A stretch of 64,000 bases of DNA. Source: Bacillota bacterium. GTDB taxonomy: Bacteria > Bacillota > Clostridia > Christensenellales > SZUA-584. The stretch covers positions 1 through 64,000 of the forward strand of contig JAEZJG010000006.1 in NCBI GenBank assembly GCA_023415795.1. Direction: 5' to 3'. How positions within the stretch are numbered: position 1 is the stretch's first letter; every line of letters starts with the position of its first letter. A program made the translations under genes and the position numbers. Shown piece by piece: positions 9,808 through 18,730 of the stretch. Under the pieces are notes generated by a model that was given only the letters and a program-made list of their open reading frames with translations, had not been told where the DNA came from and made no database searches.

Positions 9808-9846
9808 ACTACTCGTTGACTAATGCCCTTTAAAGCAGGTTTTGAT

Positions 9847-10344
9847 ATGAAGATCGATATTGCAGACGCGGTTTGCAGCACGGGCGAAGAATTTGATTCG
9901 GAATATCATGGTGCGATGCCGGGGATTGAATTCCTTGGTGAGAAGTATGATTTTCCGGATGGCATACATGTGACAGCCAGCTGGAGATATGATGGCGAAG
10001 GCATTATTGTGACTGGGAGCTTTAAAGCGGACACACCAGTTACCTGTGCCAGATGTCTTGAAACCTTTACATATACCATCAGCTTCAGGTTTGCAGAGTA
10101 TTATAAGAAGCAGCCTGAAGAAGGCATGTATGGTTATGAGGATGAGACGATTGATCTCATGCCGATGCTGGAAGACAACGTTGTGGTGAATCTGCCTACG
10201 AAGGTGATTTGCCGCGAAGATTGCAAGGGGCTTTGCAGCCAATGCGGTGCGGACTTAAACAAGGGGCGTTGCAGCTGCAGTGCTGAGCCGGATAACACGA
10301 GCCCGTTTGCACAAATTGATTGGTTATCTAAAAATAACAAATAA
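9847..10344 (+). CDS. yceD: DUF177 (YceD/YlbN) family protein
   Basis: A 165-residue DUF177 protein. The family is linked to 23S rRNA accumulation and ribosome assembly and nearly always sits before rpmF, as here. The C-terminal half has the expected cysteine-rich CREDCKGLCSQCG with a final GRCSC, a probable metal site, and a central CARCLETF. I chose the ATG at 9847 (start MKIDIADAV, AGCAGG 8 nt upstream) because the mapped promoter makes the ATG at 9823 unlikely. The 121 nt to rpmF hold no further gene. Confidence 0.88.
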   Translation: MKIDIADAVCSTGEEFDSEYHGAMPGIEFLGEKYDFPDGIHVTASWRYDGEGIIVTGSFKADTPVTCARCLETFTYTISFRFAEYYKKQPEEGMYGYEDETIDLMPMLEDNVVVNLPTKVICREDCKGLCSQCGADLNKGRCSCSAEPDNTSPFAQIDWLSKNNK

Positions 10345-10465
10345 AATGCAAATTGATTGTTCCTTGCTGCCAAGGCAGTTGGTGGTGCAGCAGTTTGCAA
10401 ATTGACGAAACGACTGGCGGAGAACTCAAGGTTCTTCACCAATTTACGATGAGGAGGTGTAGAAG

Positions 10466-10663
10466 ATGGCGGTACCAAAAAGGCGGACATCCAAACAGCG
10501 CGGTAATTCGAGGCGTTCGGCGAACTTCAAGCTGGAGGCGCCCGGCATCGCGGAATGCCCGCAGTGCCATGCGATGAAGCTGACTCACCGGGTTTGCCCG
10601 ACATGCGGCTACTACAATGGCAGGCATGTGATGAACACCGAAAAAGTCGAAAAAGCGCGCTAG
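10466..10663 (+). CDS. rpmF: 50S ribosomal protein bL32
   Basis: Large-subunit protein of 65 residues starting MAVPKRRTSKQRGNSRR, diagnostic of bL32. It has two CxxC pairs (CPQCH and CPTCG), so it is the zinc-binding form, not the cysteine-free paralogue made under zinc limitation. An excellent AGGAGGTG site lies upstream. Confidence 0.97.
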   Translation: MAVPKRRTSKQRGNSRRSANFKLEAPGIAECPQCHAMKLTHRVCPTCGYYNGRHVMNTEKVEKAR

Positions 10664-10678
10664 AATTACAATGTCGGC

Positions 10679-10707
10679 AGAGGGCGTCTGATTAAGGCGC
10701 TCTTTTT
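10679..10707 (+). terminator. Probable terminator after rpmF
   Basis: AGAG..GC and GC..CTCT arms around a short loop, then TTTTT. The stem is short and interrupted, so support is moderate; the position 15 nt past rpmF and just before a new promoter favours it. Confidence 0.5.
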
Positions 10708-10785
10708 GTTTGGTGCGTGCTATGTATCGTTTCTATGTCTTTGAGTGGCATGCCTTTATTTAAATAGCCCGTCCAAGAAAAATTG

Positions 10786-10814
10786 TTGCATTGGCATTGT
10801 ATTTTTTATATACT
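10786..10814 (+). promoter_or_regulatory. Sigma-A promoter of plsX
   Basis: TTGCAT (10786-10791), 17 bp, TATACT (10809-10814), about 37 nt before the plsX start. No FapR-like operator was recognised around it. Confidence 0.7.
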
Positions 10815-10850
10815 ACCCATATATAAATGAACTAAAGCGAGGAACCCGTA

Positions 10851-11858
10851 TTGAAGATCATTGTTGACGCCATGGGAGGAGACAACGCGCCGCAGGCCAT
10901 AGTGGATGGGTGCGTTCAGGCGCTGGCGGATATGCCTGCGCTGGAGCTGATCCTCACCGGACGTCGCGACATGATTGGGACAGAGCTTGCAAAGTACAAA
11001 TACGATGCCGCGCGCATAAATATAGTGGACGCGACAGAAGTTATAGACATGGCAGAACCGCCTGTGGAGGCGATTCGATACAAGAAGGATTCTTCGCTGG
11101 TGAAGGGGCTTCGTTTGCTTCAGGCGGGCGAGGCAGGAGCTTTCATCACTGCGGGCTCCACCGGCGCAACCATCGCCGGAGCAACGCTGATTGTGAAGCG
11201 GCTGCCCGGTGTGAAGCGGCCTGCGCTGGCACCCTTACTGCCCACGCGCAAGGGCAAGGTGCTGCTGATCGACTGCGGAGCGAACTCGGAGTGCCGGCCG
11301 TCTTTTCTGGCACAGTTTGCGCTGATGGGCAGCCTGTATATGCAGCGGATGGAGGGCATCAAGGCTCCTCGTGTGGGACTTGTGAACAACGGTGCGGAGG
11401 CAGAAAAGGGTACTGAACTGACTAAGGCAGCATATAAGCTGATCGAACAGATGCCGGTGAACTTTAAGGGCAACGCCGAGGGTCGTGATCTTGTGTCCGG
11501 CGATTTTGATGTGATTGTGACGGATGGCTTTACCGGCAACATCGTGTTAAAATTCATGGAAGGTGTGGCGGGCGTGCTGATGGGCATGCTAAAGGATGAA
11601 CTGGGCAGCACCTTTCGGTCGAAGCTGGGGGCTGCGCTGGCAATGCCCGCGTTTCGCAATTTCAAAAAGAAGATGGACTATACCGAGTATGGCGGTGCGC
11701 TGATGCTGGGTGTAAACGGCGGAGTCATAAAGGCGCACGGTTCGTCTAACGCTAAGGCGATTAAAAGCACACTGCGGCAGGCGGCAGGCTTTATAGAGGC
11801 TGATGTTGTGGGTGTTATTAAAGAAGAGATATTAAAATTTTCTTTGAGCGATGATTAA
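10851..11858 (+). CDS. plsX: Phosphate acyltransferase PlsX
   Basis: PlsX converts acyl-ACP to acyl-phosphate, the donor used by PlsY (encoded at 22146) to start phospholipid synthesis. The 335-residue protein opens with the family signature MKIIVDAMGGDNAP and contains GSTGATIAGATL, CGANSECRP and DGFTGNIVLK. The start is TTG at 10851 with GCGAGGAA upstream. It is first in a plsX-acpP-rnc cluster, but fabD, fabG and fapR, often adjacent in Bacilli, are absent. Confidence 0.96.
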   Translation: MKIIVDAMGGDNAPQAIVDGCVQALADMPALELILTGRRDMIGTELAKYKYDAARINIVDATEVIDMAEPPVEAIRYKKDSSLVKGLRLLQAGEAGAFITAGSTGATIAGATLIVKRLPGVKRPALAPLLPTRKGKVLLIDCGANSECRPSFLAQFALMGSLYMQRMEGIKAPRVGLVNNGAEAEKGTELTKAAYKLIEQMPVNFKGNAEGRDLVSGDFDVIVTDGFTGNIVLKFMEGVAGVLMGMLKDELGSTFRSKLGAALAMPAFRNFKKKMDYTEYGGALMLGVNGGVIKAHGSSNAKAIKSTLRQAAGFIEADVVGVIKEEILKFSLSDD

Positions 11859-11883
11859 ATAAAAGTTTTACAGGAGGCTCGCA

Positions 11884-12120
11884 ATGGTATTTGAAAAGGT
11901 AAGAAAGATTCTATCCGATCAGTTGGAAATTGACGAAGAGTCCATCACGCTGGAGTCTGATCTTGTTGAAGACTTAAAAGCTGATTCTCTCGCTATCGTT
12001 GAGCTTATCATGGACTTGGAGCAGGAGTTTGATCTTGACATACCGGACGAAGAACTGCCCAAGGTGGGCACGGTGAAGGATGTTGTAAGCTACATCGAGA
12101 AAAACGTGGGCGGATACTGA
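11884..12120 (+). CDS. acpP: Acyl carrier protein
   Basis: A 78-residue ACP that carries growing fatty acyl chains on a 4'-phosphopantetheine arm. The attachment serine is in the motif ADSLAIVEL (about residues 36-44), followed by the acidic helix DLEQEFDLDIPDEE. A CAGGAGGC site precedes the ATG. It lies 25 nt after plsX in the same transcript. Confidence 0.96.
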   Translation: MVFEKVRKILSDQLEIDEESITLESDLVEDLKADSLAIVELIMDLEQEFDLDIPDEELPKVGTVKDVVSYIEKNVGGY

Positions 12121-12144
12121 TTAATTAAAAAAGGATATCATTTG

Positions 12145-12165
12145 CCCGGAGTCTATTGCTCCGGG
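12145..12165 (+). terminator. Hairpin between acpP and rnc
   Basis: CCCGGAG (12145-12151), 7-nt loop, CTCCGGG (12159-12165), then TATTGCTTTGTT. The stem is perfect but the tail is poor in consecutive T's, so it may be a weak terminator or a processing site. It ends about 20 nt before the rnc start. Confidence 0.45.
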
Positions 12166-12187
12166 TATTGCTTTGTTCGGTGAGTTT

Positions 12188-12853
12188 ATGGCGGATTTGT
12201 CTCAGTTGGAAAACAGCATAGGGTATACATTTAAGGATAAGCGGCTGATGGAGCAGGCGTTTGTGCATTCTTCTGCGGACGCCGGTGAGAGCTACGAACG
12301 TCTGGAGTTTTTAGGCGATGCCGTACTTGAGCTGACCGTCAGCGAGCACCTTTTCTTTGAAAAGCCAGACTACACCGAGGGTGAGATGACCAAAAGCCGT
12401 GCGGCGTTGGTGAACGAGAGCGCGCTGGTGAAGCTTGCGCGGGAACTCAATGTCAGCGAATATTTGACGTTGGGTCGGGGTGAGCGTAATTCGGGCGGCG
12501 CGGACAAGCCTTCGATACTGGCAGACGCGGTAGAAGCTCTGATTGGTGCGGTGTATGTGGACGGCGGATTCGACGCAGCGCGTGAGTTTGTGCAGCGGCT
12601 GCTGGAAGGCAGCTTCGACAAAGTGCTTTCAGGCGGCGGCGTGCGCGACTACAAAACACAGCTGCAGGAGCATTACCACAAACAAGGCATTAGCGACATA
12701 CGCTATACAGTATATAAAGAGGAAGGCCCGCCGCACGACAAGGTTTTCTATGTCAAGCTGATGATTGCGGGCGAAGAAATATCACAGGGCAAGGGCAGGT
12801 CCAAAAAGACCGCCGAGCAAAAGGCGGCCCGGCAGGCCTGTATGAAAGTTTAA
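12188..12853 (+). CDS. rnc: Ribonuclease III
   Basis: Double-strand-specific RNase that processes rRNA precursors and structured mRNAs. The 221-residue protein has the catalytic signature ERLEFLGDAVLEL near residues 38-50, the second acidic cluster ILADAVEALIGAVY, and a C-terminal dsRNA-binding domain (DYKTQLQEHYHK, GKGRSKKTAEQKAA). I start at the ATG at 12188 because GGTGA lies 4 nt upstream; an in-frame TTG at 12173 would begin 8 nt after the hairpin. smc and ftsY, frequent rnc neighbours in Bacillota, are not here. Confidence 0.95.
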   Translation: MADLSQLENSIGYTFKDKRLMEQAFVHSSADAGESYERLEFLGDAVLELTVSEHLFFEKPDYTEGEMTKSRAALVNESALVKLARELNVSEYLTLGRGERNSGGADKPSILADAVEALIGAVYVDGGFDAAREFVQRLLEGSFDKVLSGGGVRDYKTQLQEHYHKQGISDIRYTVYKEEGPPHDKVFYVKLMIAGEEISQGKGRSKKTAEQKAARQACMKV

Positions 12854-12869
12854 AGGGGTACAAACAAAG

Positions 12870-14105
12870 ATGCTTGAATTTTCCAAGGTAAAGGCAGTGG
12901 ATGAAGCGGTATACGCCGCAATGATGGATGAGCTGAACCGTCAGCAAAGCAACCTCGAGCTGATCGCGTCAGAGAACTTCGTGTCGGAAGCGGTGATGAG
13001 TGCGGTAGGTTCGCACCTGACCAACAAGTATGCCGAGGGCTATCCGGGCAAGCGTTACTACGGCGGCTGCGAGTATGTGGATGTGGTGGAGACGTTGGCG
13101 ATTGAGCGGGCGAAGAAGCTGTTTGGCGCAGAGTTTGCCAATGTGCAGCCTCATTCGGGCGCGCAGGCGAACACCGCCGTTTATTTTGCGATGCTGGAGC
13201 CGGGTGACACGATACTGGGCATGAGCCTCGCGCACGGCGGACATCTCACACATGGCAGCCCCGTCAACATATCGGGCAAATATTTCAACATCGTACCATA
13301 TGGCGTGAACGCGGAAACGGAGCAGATCGACTACGACATGCTGCGCTCACTGGCGCTGGAGCATAAGCCGAAGATGATCGTGGCGGGTGCAAGTGCCTAT
13401 CCGCGCCGTATCGACTTCAAGACGTTCCGTGAGATCGCGGACGAGGTGGGCGCGCTGTTTATGGTGGACATGGCGCACATCGCTGGTCTGGTGGCGGCAG
13501 GCGTTCACGAAAATCCTGTGCCGTATGCCGATTTTGTGACGACGACGACGCATAAGACACTGCGCGGGCCGCGCGGCGGTCTGATACTGTGCAAGGAGCA
13601 GTATGGTGCGGCTATCAACAAAGCGATTTTCCCGGGCACCCAGGGAGGTCCGCTTATGCATGTTATCGCGGCGAAGGCTGTATGCTTCCAGGAAGCGTTC
13701 CGGGATGACTTCAAGGATTATCAGAAGCGCATTGTGGCAAATGCGGCGGCACTGGCGAAGAGCTTAACGGAAAATGGCATCCGTTTGGTGTCGGGCGGTA
13801 CGGACAACCATCTGATGCTGGTTGATTTGACCGAAAAGGGCATCACCGGCAAGGAACTGGAGGCGCTGTTGGGACGCGCGAACATCACGGTCAACAAGAA
13901 TGCGATTCCGTTCGATACGCGCAGCCCGTTCATCACAAGCGGCATCCGCATCGGCACACCCGCTGTCACAACCCGCGGTATGGACGAGGCTGATATGCAG
14001 GTGATTGGCACGTTGCTCTCCGACATCGTGCATAAGGGTGAAGACGCCGTAGAGTCTGTGAAGGCGCGCGTACTTGAACTGTGCGCAAAGAGACCGCTTT
14101 ACTGA
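12870..14105 (+). CDS. glyA: Serine hydroxymethyltransferase
   Basis: PLP enzyme interconverting serine and glycine while loading one-carbon units on tetrahydrofolate. The 411-residue protein is full length; the PLP lysine is K229 in TTTTHKTLRGPRGG, and SENFVSEAV, YAEGYPGKRYYGGCEYVD and HSGAQAN are all present. AAAGGGG lies upstream of the ATG, 16 nt after rnc. The folate it loads is the usual donor for thymidylate-synthase-type enzymes such as the homologue at 56444, although nothing links the two directly. Confidence 0.97.
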   Translation: MLEFSKVKAVDEAVYAAMMDELNRQQSNLELIASENFVSEAVMSAVGSHLTNKYAEGYPGKRYYGGCEYVDVVETLAIERAKKLFGAEFANVQPHSGAQANTAVYFAMLEPGDTILGMSLAHGGHLTHGSPVNISGKYFNIVPYGVNAETEQIDYDMLRSLALEHKPKMIVAGASAYPRRIDFKTFREIADEVGALFMVDMAHIAGLVAAGVHENPVPYADFVTTTTHKTLRGPRGGLILCKEQYGAAINKAIFPGTQGGPLMHVIAAKAVCFQEAFRDDFKDYQKRIVANAAALAKSLTENGIRLVSGGTDNHLMLVDLTEKGITGKELEALLGRANITVNKNAIPFDTRSPFITSGIRIGTPAVTTRGMDEADMQVIGTLLSDIVHKGEDAVESVKARVLELCAKRPLY

Positions 14106-14124
14106 TTCAAACATATTGCAATAG

Positions 14125-14153
14125 AAAGGCTTGCCTCGCGGTGAGCCTTTTTT
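14125..14153 (+). terminator. Terminator after glyA
   Basis: AAAGGCT (14125-14131) pairs with AGCCTTT (14144-14150) around a GC-rich loop, followed by further T's. Confidence 0.8.
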
Positions 14154-14265
14154 GTATCTTGAATATATACTGTAAGTGCAACATTTTATATCTGCAAAGA
14201 TTATCTTATTCGTAGCAAGCATGCCAATAGAACCTGAGAAAAAAACTTAGTTCAATCAGACGAAT

Positions 14266-14319
14266 TTTACACGGGCTTTACACAGCGTTTATTTGGCTTT
14301 TACATAGCGCTGTTATACT
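14266..14319 (+). promoter_or_regulatory. Pho box array and promoter of pstS
   Basis: Four hexamers repeat with an exact 11-bp period: TTTACA at 14266, 14277 and 14299, and TTTATT at 14288. TATACT (14314-14319) follows 9 bp after the last. Direct TT(A/T)ACA repeats with about 5-bp spacers are the known PhoP-binding pattern of Bacillus. There is no good -35 hexamer, as expected for an activated promoter. Phosphate-starvation control is therefore likely; phoP/phoR are not in the window. Confidence 0.85.
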
Positions 14320-14354
14320 CGTCCCAGATTTTGAAACAAATTAAGGAGGATAAA

Positions 14355-15245
14355 ATGAAAAAGATCGGTTTAGTTGCAATGCTTGTGATAGCGATGGTCG
14401 CGGCGCTTGTGGGCTGCGGTACACCCGCTGCGGAAACCCCGGCTGCTACGGATGCTTCGGCAACGGAAGTACCTGCTGAGCCTATTGCTCTGAAGACAGC
14501 TGGTTCCACTTCGGTGGCGCCGGTGATGGAAGCGCTGGTTGAGCTCTACGTGGCTGCAAACCCCAATGTTGAGATCACTGTGGAACAGGGCGGCTCCGGC
14601 GTGGGCGTTACCTCCACTGCTGAAGGCACTGTGGATTTCGGTATGGCTTCCAGAAACGTGAAGGATGACGAGAAAACCGCGAATCCGGACATGAAGACCA
14701 CATTGCTGTGCCTGGACGGTGTGGCTGTGGTTGTGAACTCCGCCAACACTGTCGCTGAGCTGACGAAGGAGCAGGTGAAGGACATCTACCTTGGCAAAGT
14801 CACCGACTGGTCTGAAGTTGGCGGCCCCAAAGGCAAGATAAACCTTTATACCAGAGACGCGGCTTCGGGTACCAGAGGCGCATTCCAGGAGCTGTTCCTT
14901 GGAAAAGATGATGCGGGTGAGGAAATCATCATTGACGAGACCATTTGCGCTGGTGTGTTCGATTCCACTGGTGCGGTAGGGAGCGCGGTGCAGAGCGACG
15001 CTATGGGCATCGGCTACATGTCACTGGGTGTTGTCCCGGAATACGATGGCGTAACGGCTTTGAAAATCGATGGTGTGGACGCTACGGTTGACAACATGAA
15101 GAATGGCACCTATAAGTACATGAGACCCTTCAACCTGTTGACAATGGGCGACCCGGCCGGCGATGTCGCAAAGTTCTTCGAGTATTGCACAACTAACCAG
15201 GAAGCCGTTGATTACATGGCTGGCAAAGGTTACGTAATACCGTAA
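14355..15245 (+). CDS. pstS: Phosphate ABC transporter substrate-binding lipoprotein PstS
   Basis: Captures phosphate outside the membrane for PstCAB. The 296-residue protein has a lipoprotein signal: MKKIGL, a hydrophobic stretch, then the lipobox LVGC, placing the lipidated Cys near residue 21. The PstS phosphate-site elements are visible: GSTSVAPVMEAL, EQGGSGVG, TRDAASGTRGAF. The ATG at 14355 has AAGGAGGA upstream; an in-frame ATG at 14331 would ruin the signal peptide. It is followed by a very strong terminator, so pstS can be made in excess of the permease. Confidence 0.96.
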   Translation: MKKIGLVAMLVIAMVAALVGCGTPAAETPAATDASATEVPAEPIALKTAGSTSVAPVMEALVELYVAANPNVEITVEQGGSGVGVTSTAEGTVDFGMASRNVKDDEKTANPDMKTTLLCLDGVAVVVNSANTVAELTKEQVKDIYLGKVTDWSEVGGPKGKINLYTRDAASGTRGAFQELFLGKDDAGEEIIIDETICAGVFDSTGAVGSAVQSDAMGIGYMSLGVVPEYDGVTALKIDGVDATVDNMKNGTYKYMRPFNLLTMGDPAGDVAKFFEYCTTNQEAVDYMAGKGYVIP

Positions 15246-15272
15246 ACATAACGCAAATTCATACAATACCGG

Positions 15273-15312
15273 GATTTGGACAACGGCGCAGGCTGTTGTC
15301 CAAATCTTTTTT
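15273..15312 (+). terminator. Strong terminator between pstS and pstC
   Basis: A perfect 12-bp stem (15273-15284 with 15295-15306), a 10-nt loop and a TTTTTT tail. It separates pstS from the permease genes. Confidence 0.93.
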
Positions 15313-15334
15313 GTCCAAAAAGAGCTTGTGCGCC

Positions 15335-15399
15335 TTTACACAATCTTTACATAGTCTTAACGCGGTACGGACGTGAAATTGACCCAAGTCAGCTACAAT
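15335..15399 (+). promoter_or_regulatory. Second Pho box, upstream of pstC
   Basis: TTTACA at 15335 and 15346 and TTAACG at 15357 keep the same 11-bp period as the pstS array. A fourth position at 15368 is degenerate. A -10-like TACAAT is at 15394-15399. This gives pstCAB-phoU its own phosphate-responsive promoter. Confidence 0.75.
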
Positions 15400-15436
15400 A
15401 ATAGACGTGTTCAAGGCAGTATATAAAGGTGGGAAC

Positions 15437-16309
15437 ATGAAAAAGAAGAGATTAAGAATCGGTGAAAAAACTATAGAGTCGGTGATGCTTATCAGCGCGA
15501 TGGTGTCTGTGGCGGCAGTGCTGCTGATCACATACCTGATATTCGCGGAGGGGCTTCCGGTATTTTCGTCGGTGAGCCCGTGGGATTTTATATCCGGCAC
15601 AACATGGCAGCCAACGAAGCATGTTTTCGGAATATTGCCGATGATCGTAGGCTCTATCTACACCACAATCATCGCTTTGATTATCGGAATTCCGGTGGGG
15701 CTGGGCAGCGCAATATTTTTGGCGGAGATCGCACCAAAGCGTGTCGCTACAATACTGCGCAAATGCATCGAGATATTAGCGGGTATACCCTCCATCGTCT
15801 ACGGCTTCTTCGGTATGGCGGTGCTGGTGCCGGTTATCCGGGGCTTTCAGCTGGGCCCTGGCTATTCGGTGCTGGCGGCGGGGCTGATACTGGCAATCAT
15901 GATTCTCCCGACGATCATCAGCATTGCGGAGGTATCGCTGCGCATGGTACCCTCGTCCTACAAAGATGGTTCACTGGCGCTTGGTTCTTCCAACTGGCAG
16001 ACGATCAAGAAGGTCAGCCTGCCCACGGCGAAGTCCGGCATACTGGCGGGCATCATCCTTGGCATCGGGCGCGCGGTGGGCGAAACGATGGCGGTTATAC
16101 TGGTGGCGGGAAACTCGCCCATTATACCGATGTCGTTATTTCAGCCGGTGCGCACGCTGACTGTCAACGTCGTGATCGAGATGGCGTATGTATCCTCCGG
16201 CTCCGATCACTATCACGCGCTGTTTGCCACGGCCATTGTGCTGTTCGTGTTCGTGATGATTATCAATGCGGCGGTCATTATGCTGAGCAGGCAGAAGGTG
16301 AGGGTATGA
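15437..16309 (+). CDS. pstC: Phosphate ABC transporter permease PstC
   Basis: One of the two membrane subunits of the phosphate importer. The 290-residue protein has about six membrane helices and the binding-protein-dependent transport EAA loop (SLRMVPSSYKDGSLALGSSNW, then GIGRAVGETMAVILVAGN). GGTGGGAA precedes the ATG at 15437; an in-frame GTG at 15407 is less likely. It overlaps pstA by 4 nt. Confidence 0.95.
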   Translation: MKKKRLRIGEKTIESVMLISAMVSVAAVLLITYLIFAEGLPVFSSVSPWDFISGTTWQPTKHVFGILPMIVGSIYTTIIALIIGIPVGLGSAIFLAEIAPKRVATILRKCIEILAGIPSIVYGFFGMAVLVPVIRGFQLGPGYSVLAAGLILAIMILPTIISIAEVSLRMVPSSYKDGSLALGSSNWQTIKKVSLPTAKSGILAGIILGIGRAVGETMAVILVAGNSPIIPMSLFQPVRTLTVNVVIEMAYVSSGSDHYHALFATAIVLFVFVMIINAAVIMLSRQKVRV

Positions 16310-17202
16310 TGGAAAACGCAAACACAGAAAAATGGTGTACGCGAGAATTGATACTGGCCAATCGCGCCAAGCAAAAACGGCGGCAGCGTATGGCTTATGC
16401 GTTGATTTACGCAGCGGCGGCTTTGGCGGTGTTAGTGCTGGTGGTTATAATCGGTTTTATATTTGTCAACGGCTATAAGGAGCTCAACTGGGATTTCCTT
16501 TCGCAGGGCGTAAAGGATGCAGGGCGCAAGGGGGGCATACTCCCAATAATGGTCAACACGCTGTATCTGGTGGGGTTGGGGCTGCTGTTCGCTGCTCCGC
16601 TGTCCATACTGGCGGCGATATACATGACAGAATATGCGCGTCAGGGCTTGCTTATCAAGATCATTCGGTTTTTTACGACCAACCTTGCGGGCATCCCCTC
16701 TATCATATTTGGTCTGTTTGGTTTTATGTTTTTTGGGCGGATGCTGGGCTGGAGCTGGTCGCTGCTGAACGGTTCTGCGACGGTGGCGGTTATTATACTG
16801 CCTACTCTGATCCGTACCTCGGAGGAAGCACTGCTGACCGTGTCGCTCGGGTATAAGGAAGGCTCGCTGGCGATGGGGGCAACCAAGTGGCAGACGATGT
16901 ATAAGGTGGTGATACCGGCGGCGTCGCCCGGCATCATCAACGGTGTGATACTGGGCATGGGGCGTATCGTCGGTGAAACAGCGGCACTGTTCTTCACGCT
17001 GGGCACCGGCCCCAAGATTGCCACCAGCCTCATGGATTCCGCAAGGTCGCTTTCGCTGCATCTGTACACGCTGGCGAAGGAAGGTATATCGGTGGGTAAG
17101 GCCTATGCCACAGCCACCGTGCTGATTGTAATTGTGCTGTTACTGAATCTGATCGCGGGGGCATTTGGCAGCCGGATCAACCGATATAAGGAGAAAAGAT
17201 AA
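16306..17202 (+). CDS. pstA: Phosphate ABC transporter permease PstA
   Basis: Second permease subunit, 298 residues with about six helices; the EAA region reads SLGYKEGSLAMGATKWQT and GMGRIVGETAALFFTLG. Two adjacent ATGs (16306 and 16309) follow AAGGTGAGGG; spacing slightly favours 16309. The frame stays open far upstream inside pstC, but that part is only an out-of-frame reading of pstC. It overlaps pstC by 4 nt and pstB by 1 nt, indicating coupled translation. Confidence 0.94.
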   Translation: MMENANTEKWCTRELILANRAKQKRRQRMAYALIYAAAALAVLVLVVIIGFIFVNGYKELNWDFLSQGVKDAGRKGGILPIMVNTLYLVGLGLLFAAPLSILAAIYMTEYARQGLLIKIIRFFTTNLAGIPSIIFGLFGFMFFGRMLGWSWSLLNGSATVAVIILPTLIRTSEEALLTVSLGYKEGSLAMGATKWQTMYKVVIPAASPGIINGVILGMGRIVGETAALFFTLGTGPKIATSLMDSARSLSLHLYTLAKEGISVGKAYATATVLIVIVLLLNLIAGAFGSRINRYKEKR

Positions 17203-17999
17203 TGAATGCATTTGCAGTGGCATCAACCGCGCAGCCAGGAACAAGCAATGTGAAGGTCGCCGTCAAGGACGTTGATCTGTTTTACGGCAGCTTTCAGGCG
17301 CTGAAGAAGATAAGCATGGACATTGAGGAAAATCGCGTGACGGCTCTGATCGGTCCGTCCGGCTGCGGCAAGTCTACCTTCTTGAAGTGCATCAACCGCA
17401 TGAACGATCTGATTCCCGGCTGCCGTGTGACAGGCGATATACTGATCGACGGCACCGACATATACAAGGGCGATATCGATGTGGCGTATTTGCGCAAGGA
17501 GGTGGGCATGGTGTTCCAAAAGCCCAATCCGTTTGAGATGTCGATATTTGATAACGTTGCTTATGGGCCGCGAATTCACGGCGTTCGCGACAAAAATAAG
17601 CTGGAGATTATCGTGGAGCGCAGCCTCAAGCGTGCGGCGCTCTGGGACGAGGTGAAGGATCGTCTGCACCAATCGGCGCTGGGCATATCGGGCGGGCAGC
17701 AGCAGCGCCTGTGTATTGCGCGCGTGCTGGCGGTAGAGCCCTCCATCGTGCTGATGGACGAACCAACCTCCGCGCTGGACCCCATCTCTACCGGCAAGAT
17801 CGAGGAGCTGATCGCTGAGCTGAAGAATGACTATACCATCATCATCGTGACGCACAATATGCAGCAGGCTGCAAGGGTGTCCGATAAGACGGCGTTCTTC
17901 CTGCTGGGTGATATGATTGAATCGGGACCGACGACACAGATTTTTCAGCTGCCACAAGACAAACGCACCGAGGATTATATCACCGGACGCTTCGGCTGA
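17202..17999 (+). CDS. pstB: Phosphate ABC transporter ATP-binding protein PstB
   Basis: ATPase that powers phosphate import. The 265-residue protein has Walker A GPSGCGKST (51-59), the ABC signature ISGGQQQR, Walker B IVLMDEPTSALDP and the switch THNMQQAARVSD. AAGGAG lies upstream. PstB family hallmarks such as LKCINRMNDL and GMVFQKPNPF distinguish it from other ABC ATPases. Confidence 0.97.
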   Translation: MNAFAVASTAQPGTSNVKVAVKDVDLFYGSFQALKKISMDIEENRVTALIGPSGCGKSTFLKCINRMNDLIPGCRVTGDILIDGTDIYKGDIDVAYLRKEVGMVFQKPNPFEMSIFDNVAYGPRIHGVRDKNKLEIIVERSLKRAALWDEVKDRLHQSALGISGGQQQRLCIARVLAVEPSIVLMDEPTSALDPISTGKIEELIAELKNDYTIIIVTHNMQQAARVSDKTAFFLLGDMIESGPTTQIFQLPQDKRTEDYITGRFG

Positions 18000-18049
18000 T
18001 GGCTAATGTTATGGCTATTATAAGCGGTATTATAAGGAGGACGCAGGTC

Positions 18050-18706
18050 ATGACCACACGGATGGAATACGATCATCAACTGAGTGAGCTCAAGCATGAG
18101 GTGATTCGAATGGGCTCGCTGGTGGAGGAGACACTGGCAGGCGCGATGCAGGCGCTGGTGTCGCGCGATCTTGAAAAAGCGCAGCGCATACTGGATAGTG
18201 ACGATGAAATCGACGATCTGCAGGAGGCCATTGAGGAAAGATGCATCATGCTGATCGCGACGCAGCAGCCTCTGGCGGGAGACCTGCGCGTGATATTCGC
18301 CGCTATCAAGATGGGCACCGATTTGGAACGCATTGCCGACTATGGCGTGGGCATCGCCAAATCAGCCATACGCTTGAAGGACGAGGAATATATCAAGCCG
18401 CTGATCGATCTGCCGCGCATGACAGACATCGCGTGTGAGATGCTCAATATGAGCGTACGCGCTTTTGCCAACAACGATCCCGAATTGGCGATAGAAACGG
18501 CTAAACGAGACAACGATCTCGATGCGCTGTTCAAGCAGATATACCGCGAACTGCTGACGTATGTGATGGAAAGCCCGCGGCACATCAATCAAATGATGTC
18601 GTTTGTCCTTATCGCGCGGTATCTGGAGCGCGTAGGCGACCACATCACCAACGTATGTGAATCCATCGTTTTCAACGCAACGGGAAAAAAGATGGATCTC
18701 GACTGA
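18050..18706 (+). CDS. phoU: Phosphate transport/signalling regulator PhoU
   Basis: PhoU couples Pst activity to the PhoR sensor kinase and prevents phosphate overload. The 218-residue helical protein has the two-fold PhoU repeat with E/DxxxD metal-cluster motifs (DLERIADYGVGIA and YLERVGDHITNVCE). I choose the ATG at 18050, which has AAGGAGG upstream, over the ATG at 17999 that overlaps pstB but lacks a clear site. Confidence 0.94.
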   Translation: MTTRMEYDHQLSELKHEVIRMGSLVEETLAGAMQALVSRDLEKAQRILDSDDEIDDLQEAIEERCIMLIATQQPLAGDLRVIFAAIKMGTDLERIADYGVGIAKSAIRLKDEEYIKPLIDLPRMTDIACEMLNMSVRAFANNDPELAIETAKRDNDLDALFKQIYRELLTYVMESPRHINQMMSFVLIARYLERVGDHITNVCESIVFNATGKKMDLD

Positions 18707-18730
18707 CCTGCCAAATTACGCATGTTTGAT

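Noticed and set aside
9823..9846. Upstream ATG of yceD
   Set aside because: The consensus promoter places the transcription start only about 9 nt before it and there is no ribosome site.
15580..16305. Long N-terminal extension of PstA
   Set aside because: It is an out-of-frame reading of pstC; the true pstA start overlaps the pstC stop with a ribosome site.
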